This document shows, in pieces, positions 1 to 6,443 of a stretch of DNA of 12,009 nt. Origin of the DNA: an uncultured Oligoflexia bacterium (GTDB lineage: Bacteria; Bdellovibrionota; Bacteriovoracia; Bacteriovoracales; Bacteriovoracaceae); NCBI GenBank assembly GCA_950060715.1, contig CATLVA010000011.1:1-12009 (forward strand), written 5' to 3'. The position numbers were made by a program, and so were the translations under genes. The notes under the pieces were generated by a model. That model ran no database searches and was not told where the DNA came from. It worked only from the letters and a program-made list of their open reading frames with translations. The first letter of the stretch is position 1. Each line of letters starts with the position of its first letter.

Positions 1-624
1 CGTATCTTCCTTTCCTAGAACTAGTACTAAAGAACGAGAAGAATCATTTAAAACTGATTCTAGGTCACCCTCAGCATGTTCACTTAAAGCAATGGTAGAG
101 CAACCAAGTTCCTTGAGTTTAGTAAGAGTTCTGGTCAGCTTGGTGGTCTCAACTAGCTTTACGTATTCAGTTGCACCAGATGCAATTCGAAAAAAAGATG
201 GAGTTAAACCAAAAGAATTTCTCTGAGGAATAATAACAAAGTCGATATTGTAAAAAGAAGCTGTTCTTAAAATTGCTCCAGCATTGTGAACATCACTAAT
301 TTGGTCTAAAGCGAGAATTCTAAGTCCAGGTTTAACCTCAGCGTAAAGTTTTGCAACATCAAGGACTTCAAGAGCTGAACAAACTAAAAAACAATTACCA
401 GGTACTCGGTGATATTCAAGTCCACGTTTTTTAAAATAAGTCTTAGCCTCTTCTTGAGCTTTATGTGAAGACACCATTTGAACTTCGACTTGAGATGATT
501 TAATTTCTTGCTTTAAATCAGCGAGAGACTCTTCTGTACCAACGAGCTTATAAAAGTTTCTGCTCTTATTTTGAAGAGCACATTTGATACTATGAAGACC
601 AACAACAAGATCAAAGTCATCCAT
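1..624 (-). CDS. rlmB: SpoU-family 23S rRNA (guanosine-2'-O-)-methyltransferase, RlmB type (3' end outside window)
   Basis: Partial gene: 208 codons are visible from the ATG at 624-622 and the frame is still open at base 1. RlmB proteins are about 245 residues, so roughly 40 C-terminal residues are missing. The N-terminus (about 1-80, starting with a GLHSIKCAL-type motif) fits the L30e-like SpoU substrate-binding domain, and about 100-208 is the SPOUT methyltransferase fold. SPOUT motif 1 is visible as DxHNAGAILRTA, with N114, G116 and the likely catalytic R120. The beginning of motif 2 (LVLGKEDT) sits at the edge. The family methylates a ribose 2'-OH in 23S rRNA (G2251 in E. coli) using SAM. 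A proline usual in motif 1 (DPHN) is valine here. The ATG shares one base with the proS stop (TGATG), implying translational coupling. It could be another TrmH-group enzyme, since substrate cannot be read from sequence alone. Confidence 0.85.
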   Translation of the reverse strand, partial: MDDFDLVVGLHSIKCALQNKSRNFYKLVGTEESLADLKQEIKSSQVEVQMVSSHKAQEEAKTYFKKRGLEYHRVPGNCFLVCSALEVLDVAKLYAEVKPGLRILALDQISDVHNAGAILRTASFYNIDFVIIPQRNSFGLTPSFFRIASGATEYVKLVETTKLTRTLTKLKELGCSTIALSEHAEGDLESVLNDSSRSLVLVLGKEDT

Positions 625-2354
625 CAGAATTTTTTCCCTAGATCTGTTAGGACAGATTTTAGTTCAGTGATTAATTCGTCTTTTTTGACTTTTTTCACTT
701 CACCAGTTTTTCTAATTTTAATTTCGACTTCACCTGTTTGATCAAAATCTCTTTCTCCGAAAAGAACTCTTACTGGAAGACCTAAAAGATCGGCATCTTT
801 TAACATCGCTCCAAAACCAAGCCCTCTATCATCCATCAAAACTTCAATCCCTGCAGCGGTCATCGTCTTATAAATCTCATCACAGATTGTTTTGTTAGCC
901 TCCGACTTGGCAAGAGTAGCAAAATAAACTTCATAAGGTGCAATAGGAAGTGGCCACACCATTCCATTTTCATCATGGTTTTGCTCAATTGCGGCTGCCA
1001 TTGTCCTCGAAACACCTATTCCATAACAGCCCATTAAAGGAAAAATCTTTTTCCCGTTTTGATCTAAAACTGAAGCCCCCATACTCTTAGAGTACTTGTC
1101 TCCAAGTTGGAAAATATGTCCGACTTCAATACCCTTCCTCATGACGATTGGAGTTTTTCCATCAGGTCCAACATCTCCAGCTTGAGCCATTCTTAAATCA
1201 ACTTGCTTAAAGTTTTCTAAGTCACGACTTGGAGTAAAACCTTTCGTATGAAAATCTTTTTTATTTGCACCAACAACATAGCCCGCTTCAAGATCTACAG
1301 CTTGATCGACGAGAACCGAAAAGCCAGTTCGATTTAAAGGACTCATATAACCCACAGGGAGATCTAGCTCAGCCAAGACTTCAGGCTTAGTTGGGTAAAT
1401 ATTTTTTGCTTTTAAAACATTTTTTAATTTAACATCGTTAAGTTCATCATCCCCTAAAATAAGAATAAGATAATGAGCTTCTTTCTTCCCATAATCCGCT
1501 GTGAACATGAGAGTTTTCAATGTTTGATGAACTGGAATACCAAGAAGCTTAGCCACTTCTTCACAAGTAGGAAGATTTACTGTTTCTACTTCTTCAAGAG
1601 CAGAGCTTGCACTAAACTCTAAAGCAGCACGAGAAGTTTTCGCTGTCTCCACATTGGCCGCATAATTAAGACTTTTAACTTCAACAATATCGTCTTCGCC
1701 ATTATCTGCTACAACTTGAAACTCATGAGTTTTAGCACCGGCATCGGCCATAGCACCACCATCTGCTTCGACAACAATGTACTCAAGATTCATACGCTTA
1801 AAAATATTTTCATAAGCTCTGTAGTAATCATCGTAGATTTCATCCATAGAAGCTTTATCGAGATGAAAAGTATAGCCGTCTTTCATTATGAATTCGCGAC
1901 AACGTAGAAGTCCAAACCTAGGTCTTACTTCGTCTCGGTATTTAGTATTAATTTGGTATAAATTAACCGGTAAACTCTTATAAGAATTGATTGAATTAGA
2001 AAAAATATGAGTGATTGTTTCTTCATTAGTAGCACTTAAGCAAAAATCATTCTCTTTTCGATCTTTAAGGCGAACCATTTCAGGCCCCATAGTTTCCCAA
2101 CGCCCAGAAGACTTCCACAACTCTCCAGGAGTAACAAAACTCATAAGAACTTCTTGAGAACCAATATTATTCAGTTCTTCTCTTATGATTGATTTAATTT
2201 TTTGAAGAGTTCTTACCGCAAAAGGAAGGTATGAATAGATACCACTTGTTGTTTTGTCGATTAAGCCCGCTCGTAGAAAAAGCCTATGAGAAGCTATCTC
2301 AGCATCTTTTGGGGTTTCTTTGTATGTTTGCCAGTATGATTTTGATAAACGCAT
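624..2354 (-). CDS. proS: Prolyl-tRNA synthetase, bacterial type with editing domain
   Basis: Cytoplasmic class II aminoacyl-tRNA synthetase that charges tRNA-Pro. The length of 576 residues is close to the 572 of E. coli. Visible in order: catalytic core with the TNEE loop (109-112); motif 2 from R140 through R152 with the RPRFGLLRCREF pattern; HEFQVVA at 210-216; the inserted YbaK-like cis-editing domain (about 225-400) containing K280, the position of the conserved editing lysine; motif 3 MGCYGIGVSR (441-450) with C443 at the E. coli position; and a C-terminal anticodon-binding domain (about 470-576) with the MDDR-GLGFG-KDADLLGLP pattern. The class-defining residues all look intact. The ATG lies 6 bases after the stop of the upstream small exported-protein gene, with no strong Shine-Dalgarno, so translation may depend on coupling. 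It is probably cotranscribed with lpxC and rlmB. Confidence 0.98.
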   Translation of the reverse strand: MRLSKSYWQTYKETPKDAEIASHRLFLRAGLIDKTTSGIYSYLPFAVRTLQKIKSIIREELNNIGSQEVLMSFVTPGELWKSSGRWETMGPEMVRLKDRKENDFCLSATNEETITHIFSNSINSYKSLPVNLYQINTKYRDEVRPRFGLLRCREFIMKDGYTFHLDKASMDEIYDDYYRAYENIFKRMNLEYIVVEADGGAMADAGAKTHEFQVVADNGEDDIVEVKSLNYAANVETAKTSRAALEFSASSALEEVETVNLPTCEEVAKLLGIPVHQTLKTLMFTADYGKKEAHYLILILGDDELNDVKLKNVLKAKNIYPTKPEVLAELDLPVGYMSPLNRTGFSVLVDQAVDLEAGYVVGANKKDFHTKGFTPSRDLENFKQVDLRMAQAGDVGPDGKTPIVMRKGIEVGHIFQLGDKYSKSMGASVLDQNGKKIFPLMGCYGIGVSRTMAAAIEQNHDENGMVWPLPIAPYEVYFATLAKSEANKTICDEIYKTMTAAGIEVLMDDRGLGFGAMLKDADLLGLPVRVLFGERDFDQTGEVEIKIRKTGEVKKVKKDELITELKSVLTDLGKKF

Positions 2355-2360
2355 AGTTGA

Positions 2361-2729
2361 TTATTCTAAAAAGCTAGAAGCTTTATAATCAGCACGCTCA
2401 ATATAAACTTCTAAGATACAATTTCTAACCAGGTTTACGCCAACTGACTTATCACCCACCTGCAATAACTCAAGATCAGTCTCAAGGCTTCTTGAAGGAC
2501 AATCTTGAACTTTATATTTATGTAAATAAACTTTCAGCATATTGAGGGACTCAATCTCTAAAAGCTTCAATTCTGTACCGCTAACGATACGAAATGTTCT
2601 GTTATCTAGATTGAGAGGAATAGTCATATTTGCACTATAAACAGATGAAATTTTTTGACCTTCCCAAGTTACTGCCGAAAAAACATTGAAAGTTGCGAGT
2701 AACGCGCAGATTAAAACTGTGTGCTTCAT
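2361..2729 (-). CDS. Small exported protein of unknown function
   Basis: I do not recognise this 122-residue protein. Residues 1-19 form a short signal peptide: lysine at position 2, a hydrophobic core, and an FSA cleavage-type end before VTWEG. The protein is therefore predicted to be periplasmic or cell-envelope. The mature part (about 100 residues) is predicted mostly beta and has exactly two cysteines, C77 and C104, which could form a disulphide. C8 lies within the hydrophobic core and is not in a lipobox, so a lipoprotein is unlikely. A good Shine-Dalgarno (AAGGAG) sits 7 bases before the ATG, supporting this as a real gene. It lies between lpxC (73 bases upstream) and proS (6 bases downstream), so it is probably cotranscribed with both. 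Neighbourhood with lpxC weakly suggests an envelope role, but no function can be assigned. Confidence 0.8.
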   Translation of the reverse strand: MKHTVLICALLATFNVFSAVTWEGQKISSVYSANMTIPLNLDNRTFRIVSGTELKLLEIESLNMLKVYLHKYKVQDCPSRSLETDLELLQVGDKSVGVNLVRNCILEVYIERADYKASSFLE

Positions 2730-2736
2730 TAGGGGT

Positions 2737-2742
2737 CTCCTT
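2737..2742 (-). promoter_or_regulatory. Shine-Dalgarno AAGGAG of the small exported protein gene
   Basis: AAGGAG on the minus strand lies 7 bases upstream of the ATG at 2729-2727. It is one of the best ribosome-binding sites in the window. An upstream CTCC (about 2751-2754) could pair with the GGAG across an 8-base loop, but four base pairs are too weak to claim regulation. Confidence 0.75.
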
Positions 2743-2802
2743 AACCGTGGAGGATTACTTACCCCATTTGGCCGTCTTTGAAAAGAGACATGTAAAAAGC
2801 TA

Positions 2803-3720
2803 CTAGTTCGTCACAGAAATGAATTGAGGTAATCTGTGAGCTTCCCTTACTTCTGGAGCTAAAGAAGCTGCAGAGACAATTTCATAACAACTTGGAGTCT
2901 CAAGAATTTTTCGACACAACACATTATGAAGGTAGTGACCAGATTTATATGTTGTGATCTTACCTGCTAATTCGTGCCCAAGCAGACTAACATCTCCAAT
3001 GGTATCAAGAATCTTGTGACGTACAAACTCGTCTACAAATCTCAGGCCGTCTTGATTAATTACTTTGTAGTCATCCAGAACGATTGCATTGTCGAGAGAT
3101 CCACCTTTTGCAAGTCCCATTCTCTTGAGCATATCTACATCACGTAGCATCCCAAAAGTACGAGCGCGTGAAATTTCTTTCATATAGTTTTCGCAAGAAA
3201 ACTCGAATATTTCTTTTTGAGTGTTAATCGCTGGATGAGCAAAAACAATTGTTGAATCTATAATGAGGTTCTTACTTGGTTCAATTTTCGCGTAAGTTCC
3301 ATTGTGCTCAACCTCAACGGTCTCAGTAATAACCATAAATTTTTTGGTTTTATTTAAATTTTCAACACCAGTTTCTTTAAGAACAAAAACAAATGATGCT
3401 GAAGAGCCATCCATAATCGGAACTTCCGGACCATCAATTTCACAGTATACGTTATCAATACCTAGTCCGTAGAATGCAGACAGAAGATGCTCAACAGTGT
3501 GAATTGCATCTGGCCCGTCTCCAAGAGTGGTATTATTTCTAGTTGGTCCAACGTTTCTCGCGTCAGCCTTAATTATTTGTGAGTTTGCGACATCTGTTCT
3601 CTTAAAGACAACGCCTGTGTCTGCTTCGGCCGGAAACATCTTAAGAGTAACTTTCTTACCAGAATGGATTCCAATTCCGGTAATACTAACTTCTTTAGCA
3701 ATGGTTCTCTGATAGATCAT
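2803..3720 (-). CDS. lpxC: UDP-3-O-acyl-N-acetylglucosamine deacetylase (lipid A synthesis)
   Basis: Zinc-dependent deacetylase that carries out the committed second step of lipid A synthesis, removing the N-acetyl group from UDP-3-O-acyl-GlcNAc in the cytoplasm. The length of 305 residues matches E. coli LpxC (305). The catalytic set is complete: HTVEH at 74-78 gives general base E77 and zinc ligand H78; HKILDTIGD from 235 gives zinc ligands H235 and D239; SGHYLHN at 260-266 gives the active-site H262. MDGSSASF (103-110) and RTFGML (187-192) are further family signatures. The ATG at 3720-3718 gives the usual MIYQRTIA start; the leader before it is A/T-rich with no clear Shine-Dalgarno. It is the first gene after a 197-base spacer containing promoter-like sequences, so it probably heads the lpxC-small protein-proS-rlmB operon. 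It indicates an LPS-bearing outer membrane. Confidence 0.98.
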   Translation of the reverse strand: MIYQRTIAKEVSITGIGIHSGKKVTLKMFPAEADTGVVFKRTDVANSQIIKADARNVGPTRNNTTLGDGPDAIHTVEHLLSAFYGLGIDNVYCEIDGPEVPIMDGSSASFVFVLKETGVENLNKTKKFMVITETVEVEHNGTYAKIEPSKNLIIDSTIVFAHPAINTQKEIFEFSCENYMKEISRARTFGMLRDVDMLKRMGLAKGGSLDNAIVLDDYKVINQDGLRFVDEFVRHKILDTIGDVSLLGHELAGKITTYKSGHYLHNVLCRKILETPSCYEIVSAASLAPEVREAHRLPQFISVTN

Positions 3721-3786
3721 TTTAATCCAATTTTTATTTTAATAAGGTTAGTTATTTCCTTAACTTAACATTTTGCACTACGTCCT

Positions 3787-3814
3787 AGTATAAACTATTT
3801 AACTTTAAAAACAC
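3787..3814 (-). promoter_or_regulatory. Possible sigma70-type promoter proximal to lpxC
   Basis: On the minus strand GTGTTT (3814-3809), a 16-base spacer and TATACT (3792-3787) form a promoter-like pair. Transcription would start about 60 bases before the lpxC ATG. The -10 is good and the -35 is poor. It resembles the second candidate about 50 bases farther upstream, which has the same -35-like hexamer. Confidence 0.35.
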
Positions 3815-3838
3815 GAGTGAAAAATGTGCTTATACGCC

Positions 3839-3866
3839 ATTATACACCATTTTTCTTAAGAAACAC
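3839..3866 (-). promoter_or_regulatory. Possible sigma70-type promoter distal to lpxC, with consensus -10
   Basis: The minus strand reads GTGTTT (3866-3861), a 16-base spacer, then a perfect TATAAT (3844-3839). The expected start is near 3832, giving a leader of about 110 bases before lpxC. The -35 is weak, and the -35/spacer region is a 12-base perfect palindrome (3852-3863), so a regulator could act here. It fits the need for a promoter after the ruv operon. Confidence 0.45.
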
Positions 3867-3909
3867 TTAAGTCGCTGAAATTACGTAACAGCTGGCATGT
3901 AAGTCTTAC
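3852..3909. repeat. Cluster of perfect palindromes upstream of lpxC
   Basis: Within 58 bases lie TTTCTTAAGAAA (3852-3863), a second CTTAAG (3866-3871), TTACGTAA (3881-3888), an abutting CAGCTG (3889-3894) and GTAAGTCTTAC (3899-3909, an inverted repeat with odd centre). The two CTTAAG copies also form a 6-base stem with a 5-base loop. No T-tract follows on either strand, so this does not look like an intrinsic terminator. It lies between the ruvB stop and the lpxC promoter candidates, which suggests operator sites. The binding protein is unknown. Confidence 0.6.
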
Positions 3910-3917
3910 CTACCTGA

Positions 3918-4901
3918 CTACTTTATGTGCGAAATTGCCTTATCTGACAACATCCTTCCTCTTGGAGTTCGTAATAATAAGCCTTCTTTTAACAAAAATG
4001 GCTCATAAACCTCTTCAATTGTTTGCTTATCTTCACCTAAGGTAGCAGATAACGCTTCAATTCCGACCGGTCCATTGGAGTAGTATTCAAAGATGACTTT
4101 TAGTATTTTCCTATCCATGGTGTCTAGACCAAGACTGTCTATGTCCATAAGTTTAAGTGCTTCATGAACATCGCTTTTCTGAATAGAAGCATGGTCGTAG
4201 ATCAAAGCAAAATCCCTTACTCTTCTTAAAATTCTGTTTGCTATCCTTGGTGTTCCGCGACTTCTAGTTGCTACCTCTAAAAGAGCATCCTCATCCATCG
4301 TGATTCCCATTTTTCTGGCATTTGTTTTAAGGATTTCTGAAATATCTTCTGGTTTGTAAAAATCAAAATGTAGATGCGCCATAAACCTATCACGAAGTGG
4401 ATTAGATAAAAGACCCGATCTAGTTGTTGCACCAATCAAAGTAAAAGGAACGAGATCAATCTGCATTGTTCTGGCACTCGCCCCCTGACCGATCAAGATA
4501 TCTAGTCTAAAGTCTTCCATTGCACTGTAAAGAATCTCTTCCACCGAAATATGCATTCGGTGAATCTCATCAATAAAAAGTACATCTTTTGGCCCTAGGT
4601 TAGTCAGAACTGCCGCCAAATCACCCTTTTTTTCAATTGCAGGGCCCGAAACCACATGTAGCTCACTACCTAGCTCCTTTGCTATGATCATAGCAAGGGA
4701 AGTTTTCCCTAGTCCCGGAGGACCAGAAAGCAGCACATGATCCATGGCCGCGTTTCTTTTATTGGCAGACTTAACCATGAGGTTAATATTTTCTACAACT
4801 TTCTTTTGACCCACATATTCAGAAAAATTTTGAGGCCTTAATCTTTGCTCGTGTTCTACATCATTGGTAGTGACTTCATCTGATAAAAATCTGTTTTCCA
4901 T
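3918..4901 (-). CDS. ruvB: Holliday junction branch-migration ATPase RuvB
   Basis: AAA+ motor that forms hexameric rings on DNA and, with RuvA, drives branch migration of Holliday junctions. The length of 327 residues is slightly shorter than E. coli (336). Visible: N-terminal RPQNFSEYVGQ box (22-32); Walker A GPPGLGKT (60-67); Walker B LFIDEIHR (108-115); sensor 1 IGATTR (156-161); arginine finger R170 in LRDRF; sensor 2 GTPRIANR with R219; a C-terminal winged-helix domain (about 255-327) with RTPRGR (311-316) for DNA contact. All catalytic residues are present. The ATG lies 2 bases after the ruvA stop, with a GAGAG-like ribosome-binding site inside the end of ruvA. It is the last gene of the ruv group; no intrinsic terminator is visible downstream, so read-through into lpxC is possible. 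Confidence 0.98.
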   Translation of the reverse strand: MENRFLSDEVTTNDVEHEQRLRPQNFSEYVGQKKVVENINLMVKSANKRNAAMDHVLLSGPPGLGKTSLAMIIAKELGSELHVVSGPAIEKKGDLAAVLTNLGPKDVLFIDEIHRMHISVEEILYSAMEDFRLDILIGQGASARTMQIDLVPFTLIGATTRSGLLSNPLRDRFMAHLHFDFYKPEDISEILKTNARKMGITMDEDALLEVATRSRGTPRIANRILRRVRDFALIYDHASIQKSDVHEALKLMDIDSLGLDTMDRKILKVIFEYYSNGPVGIEALSATLGEDKQTIEEVYEPFLLKEGLLLRTPRGRMLSDKAISHIK

Positions 4902-4903
4902 AG

Positions 4904-5497
4904 TTAAATCTCTCTCAAGACAGACTTAATGACATCTTGACTTGAACTCGCACCATCAGCAAGGCTCTTTTTGATGAGTGAAGCTACTTGGGAGTCTTTA
5001 TAACCTAAAGAGCTCAGTGCAAGCGAAGCTTCTTCAAATAGTTTCGGGTCAATATTCAAGTCACTGCCTTCAACTGTCTTAGTGCTAAGACTTAGCTGCC
5101 CAAAGTTCTGAACTTTATCTTTCAATGAAAGAATAATTTGCTCCGCCATCTTCTTTCCGATACCAGGTGCCTTGGCCAACATATTCGGACTGTCAGTTCT
5201 AATAGCTACGCTAATCTCTTCTATACCGAGAGTTGCTAGCAAGGCATATGCCTTAGAGGCACCAACCTTATTTACCGACTTGAGCATTTCAAAATATTCT
5301 CTTTCAGCAATGGTCCTAAAGCCCCAAAGATTTTGATCGTTTTCAGTGATATTGTGAAATGTATATAGTTCTAGCGATTGCCCTACTGGAACAAGTTCTG
5401 AAAAATTAATTTCGTAACCAATCCCCATATTCTCAACTTGAATCAATACCTTTTTCACAGTGCTGTTGAGCACCCTACCTTTTACAAATCCGATCAT
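4904..5497 (-). CDS. ruvA: Holliday junction-binding protein RuvA
   Basis: Tetrameric protein that binds four-way junctions and loads RuvB. The 197 residues (E. coli 203) show the three usual parts. Domain I (1-63) is an OB fold starting MIGFVKGRV. Domain II (about 64-135) has two helix-hairpin-helix units, visible as SVNKVGASKAYALL and the canonical PGIGKKMAEQI. A linker rich in S, T and D (about 135-150) follows. Domain III (about 150-197) is the RuvB-contacting helical domain with ALSSLGYKDSQV. Acidic residues E52 and D54 before LWGF sit where the E. coli acidic pin lies. Its ATG overlaps the ruvC stop by 4 bases (ATGA), the classic arrangement for coupled translation. Confidence 0.97.
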   Translation of the reverse strand: MIGFVKGRVLNSTVKKVLIQVENMGIGYEINFSELVPVGQSLELYTFHNITENDQNLWGFRTIAEREYFEMLKSVNKVGASKAYALLATLGIEEISVAIRTDSPNMLAKAPGIGKKMAEQIILSLKDKVQNFGQLSLSTKTVEGSDLNIDPKLFEEASLALSSLGYKDSQVASLIKKSLADGASSSQDVIKSVLREI

Positions 5498-6033
5498 ATA
5501 TTTGAAACCTTATGTGCAAGCGAAGCTTTTAAACTTCTGGCCTTGCCTTTTGACTTATCTGCTTTATTGCCACCACTTAAGGCGTGACACATGGCAATTG
5601 CAAGCGCGTCACTTTCATCGTCTGTTTTAAACTCTTTTTTTCCCAATGTCATGGCCAAAAACTTTTGGACACTTTCTTTAGAAGCGTGACCATACCCTAC
5701 TGTTTGAGATTTTACTAAATTGGGAGAATACTCAAAGATCTTACCTTCGTATTTGTTAAAAAGCTCGGCTAATATGATCCCTCTAGTTTGAGCTAATTTA
5801 ATTAACGCAGTTGGACTCTTAACGTAGATCAAAGACTCCATAGAAATAACATCAGGTTGAAGCTCTTTTAATAGCTGCTTCATTTCAGATTTTACCGTAG
5901 GGAGCCTATCCATAAAATCAGCGCCCTTAAATTGAAGCACGCCAGAAGCTACGTAATGAATTTTTTTACCTTGTTTTTTTATGAGTCCCCAGCCGGTCTT
6001 GCGAGAACCAGGGTCGATTCCTAGAATGAGCAC
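5494..6033 (-). CDS. ruvC: Holliday junction resolvase RuvC (GTG start)
   Basis: Dimeric RNase H-fold endonuclease that cuts Holliday junctions symmetrically after RuvAB branch migration. The expected four acidic metal ligands are visible: D7 (GIDPGSRKTGWG), E66 (ISMESL), and D139 with D142 (DESDALAIAMCH, three residues apart as in E. coli D138/D141). At 179 residues it is a few longer than E. coli RuvC (173), owing to a basic tail after about residue 153. The start codon is GTG (6033-6031), chosen because it places D7 correctly and lies 7 bases after an AAGGA ribosome-binding site. The gene follows the zinc-finger-like gene by 51 bases and probably shares its transcript. The less efficient GTG start may keep nuclease levels low (inference). 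Confidence 0.97.
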   Translation of the reverse strand: MLILGIDPGSRKTGWGLIKKQGKKIHYVASGVLQFKGADFMDRLPTVKSEMKQLLKELQPDVISMESLIYVKSPTALIKLAQTRGIILAELFNKYEGKIFEYSPNLVKSQTVGYGHASKESVQKFLAMTLGKKEFKTDDESDALAIAMCHALSGGNKADKSKGKARSLKASLAHKVSNI

Positions 6034-6040
6034 TATTTCG

Positions 6041-6045
6041 TCCTT
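6041..6045 (-). promoter_or_regulatory. Shine-Dalgarno AAGGA supporting the GTG start of ruvC
   Basis: AAGGA on the minus strand lies 7 bases before the GTG at 6033-6031. No in-frame ATG is nearby, and the family alignment (D7) also requires this start, so the site settles the start choice. Confidence 0.7.
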
Positions 6046-6084
6046 TAGATCAATTCTAACGATTCTGCTGGAGATGGTCTAGGA

Positions 6085-6354
6085 CTAATAAATTTCGTCT
6101 AAATTACTTTTGACTGTCTTTTCAAGGATTTCTAAGAACTTCGTTTCATCAGATGAAATGATATCCACCAAAATCTGATAATGACTAACCATGAACTTCT
6201 TTTGGCCCATTTTAAAAAGTTCAACCGAATGCACCCGACACAGTGTAATCGTAACTGGAGTTCCGACTTCATCAAAAATGGTGGCCTTCTCCAGTGAATT
6301 TTCATCATCCGTTTTTTTGCCGTAGTGTTTGCAGATCGTACATTCTTTTGCCAT
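6085..6354 (-). CDS. Small zinc-binding-type protein of unknown function upstream of ruvC
   Basis: I do not recognise the family. The 89-residue protein has a CxxC knuckle at the N-terminus (C5, C8; H10 nearby) and a second CxxH pair (C39, H42), about 30 residues apart, as in a treble-clef or zinc-ribbon fold. No other cysteines occur. After the second pair comes a basic segment (about 48-54) and then an amphipathic helical C-terminus, rich in D, E and K. There is no signal peptide or membrane segment, so it should be cytoplasmic. It is the first gene of the group leading into ruvC, ruvA and ruvB, 51 bases before ruvC. A nucleic-acid-related or small regulatory role is plausible but unproven. 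No Shine-Dalgarno precedes the ATG; instead a perfect TATAAT lies only 8 bases upstream, suggesting an mRNA with almost no leader. Confidence 0.82.
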   Translation of the reverse strand: MAKECTICKHYGKKTDDENSLEKATIFDEVGTPVTITLCRVHSVELFKMGQKKFMVSHYQILVDIISSDETKFLEILEKTVKSNLDEIY

Positions 6355-6362
6355 AAGGCGAT

Positions 6363-6392
6363 ATTATAATCTTAAGCAAAGCTTGAGCACAA
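6363..6392 (-). promoter_or_regulatory. Probable promoter of the zinc-finger-like gene and ruvCAB, near-leaderless
   Basis: The minus strand reads TTGTGC (6392-6387), an 18-base spacer and a perfect TATAAT (6368-6363). The expected start is about 6357-6355, within 1-3 bases of the ATG at 6354-6352, so the message would be leaderless or nearly so. The absence of a Shine-Dalgarno agrees with this. The same bases read TATAAT on the plus strand (6365-6370), which could serve folD in the opposite direction. Confidence 0.5.
6371..6387. repeat. 7-base inverted repeat in the divergent ruv/folD promoter region
   Basis: CTTAAGC (6371-6377), a loop AAA, then GCTTGAG (6381-6387) pair over seven positions with one G-T wobble. 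It sits between the TATAAT and the -35-like region of the leftward promoter. It could be an operator for the divergent genes or a chance palindrome. No T-tract follows, so it is not a terminator. Confidence 0.35.
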
Positions 6393-6443
6393 TAATTATC
6401 GATTTTTACTGTCAAAACGTAGAAAATTAAGCTAGTTTTAAGC

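Noticed and set aside
1716..1907. Plus-strand open frame opposite proS.
   Set aside because: It is antisense to a highly conserved synthetase region, has no recognisable protein features, and is explained by the codon use of proS. The same applies to frames opposite lpxC, folD, gcvH, tonB-like and PBP1A.
3855..3871. CTTAAG...CTTAAG stem as a ruvB terminator.
   Set aside because: The stem is A/T-rich and followed by A residues, not T, on the minus strand; nothing supports intrinsic termination.
3899..3909. GTAAGTCTTAC as a Bdellovibrio-type LexA site.
   Set aside because: The half-sites are in the opposite order (GTAA-N3-TTAC instead of TTAC-N3-GTAA), and it lies after ruvB, not before the ruv group.
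6410..6415. Perfect TTGACA on the minus strand as a -35 for the ruv group.
   Set aside because: The best -10 at a workable distance is TATTGT with a 15-base spacer, which is poorer than the TATAAT pair nearer the gene.
6407..6426. SOS (LexA) box upstream of the ruv group: TACTGT half-site followed by a degenerate second half.
   Set aside because: Only one half matches the E. coli-type box and it lies upstream of the likely -35. No TTACN3GTAA site of the type described for Bdellovibrio was seen there either.
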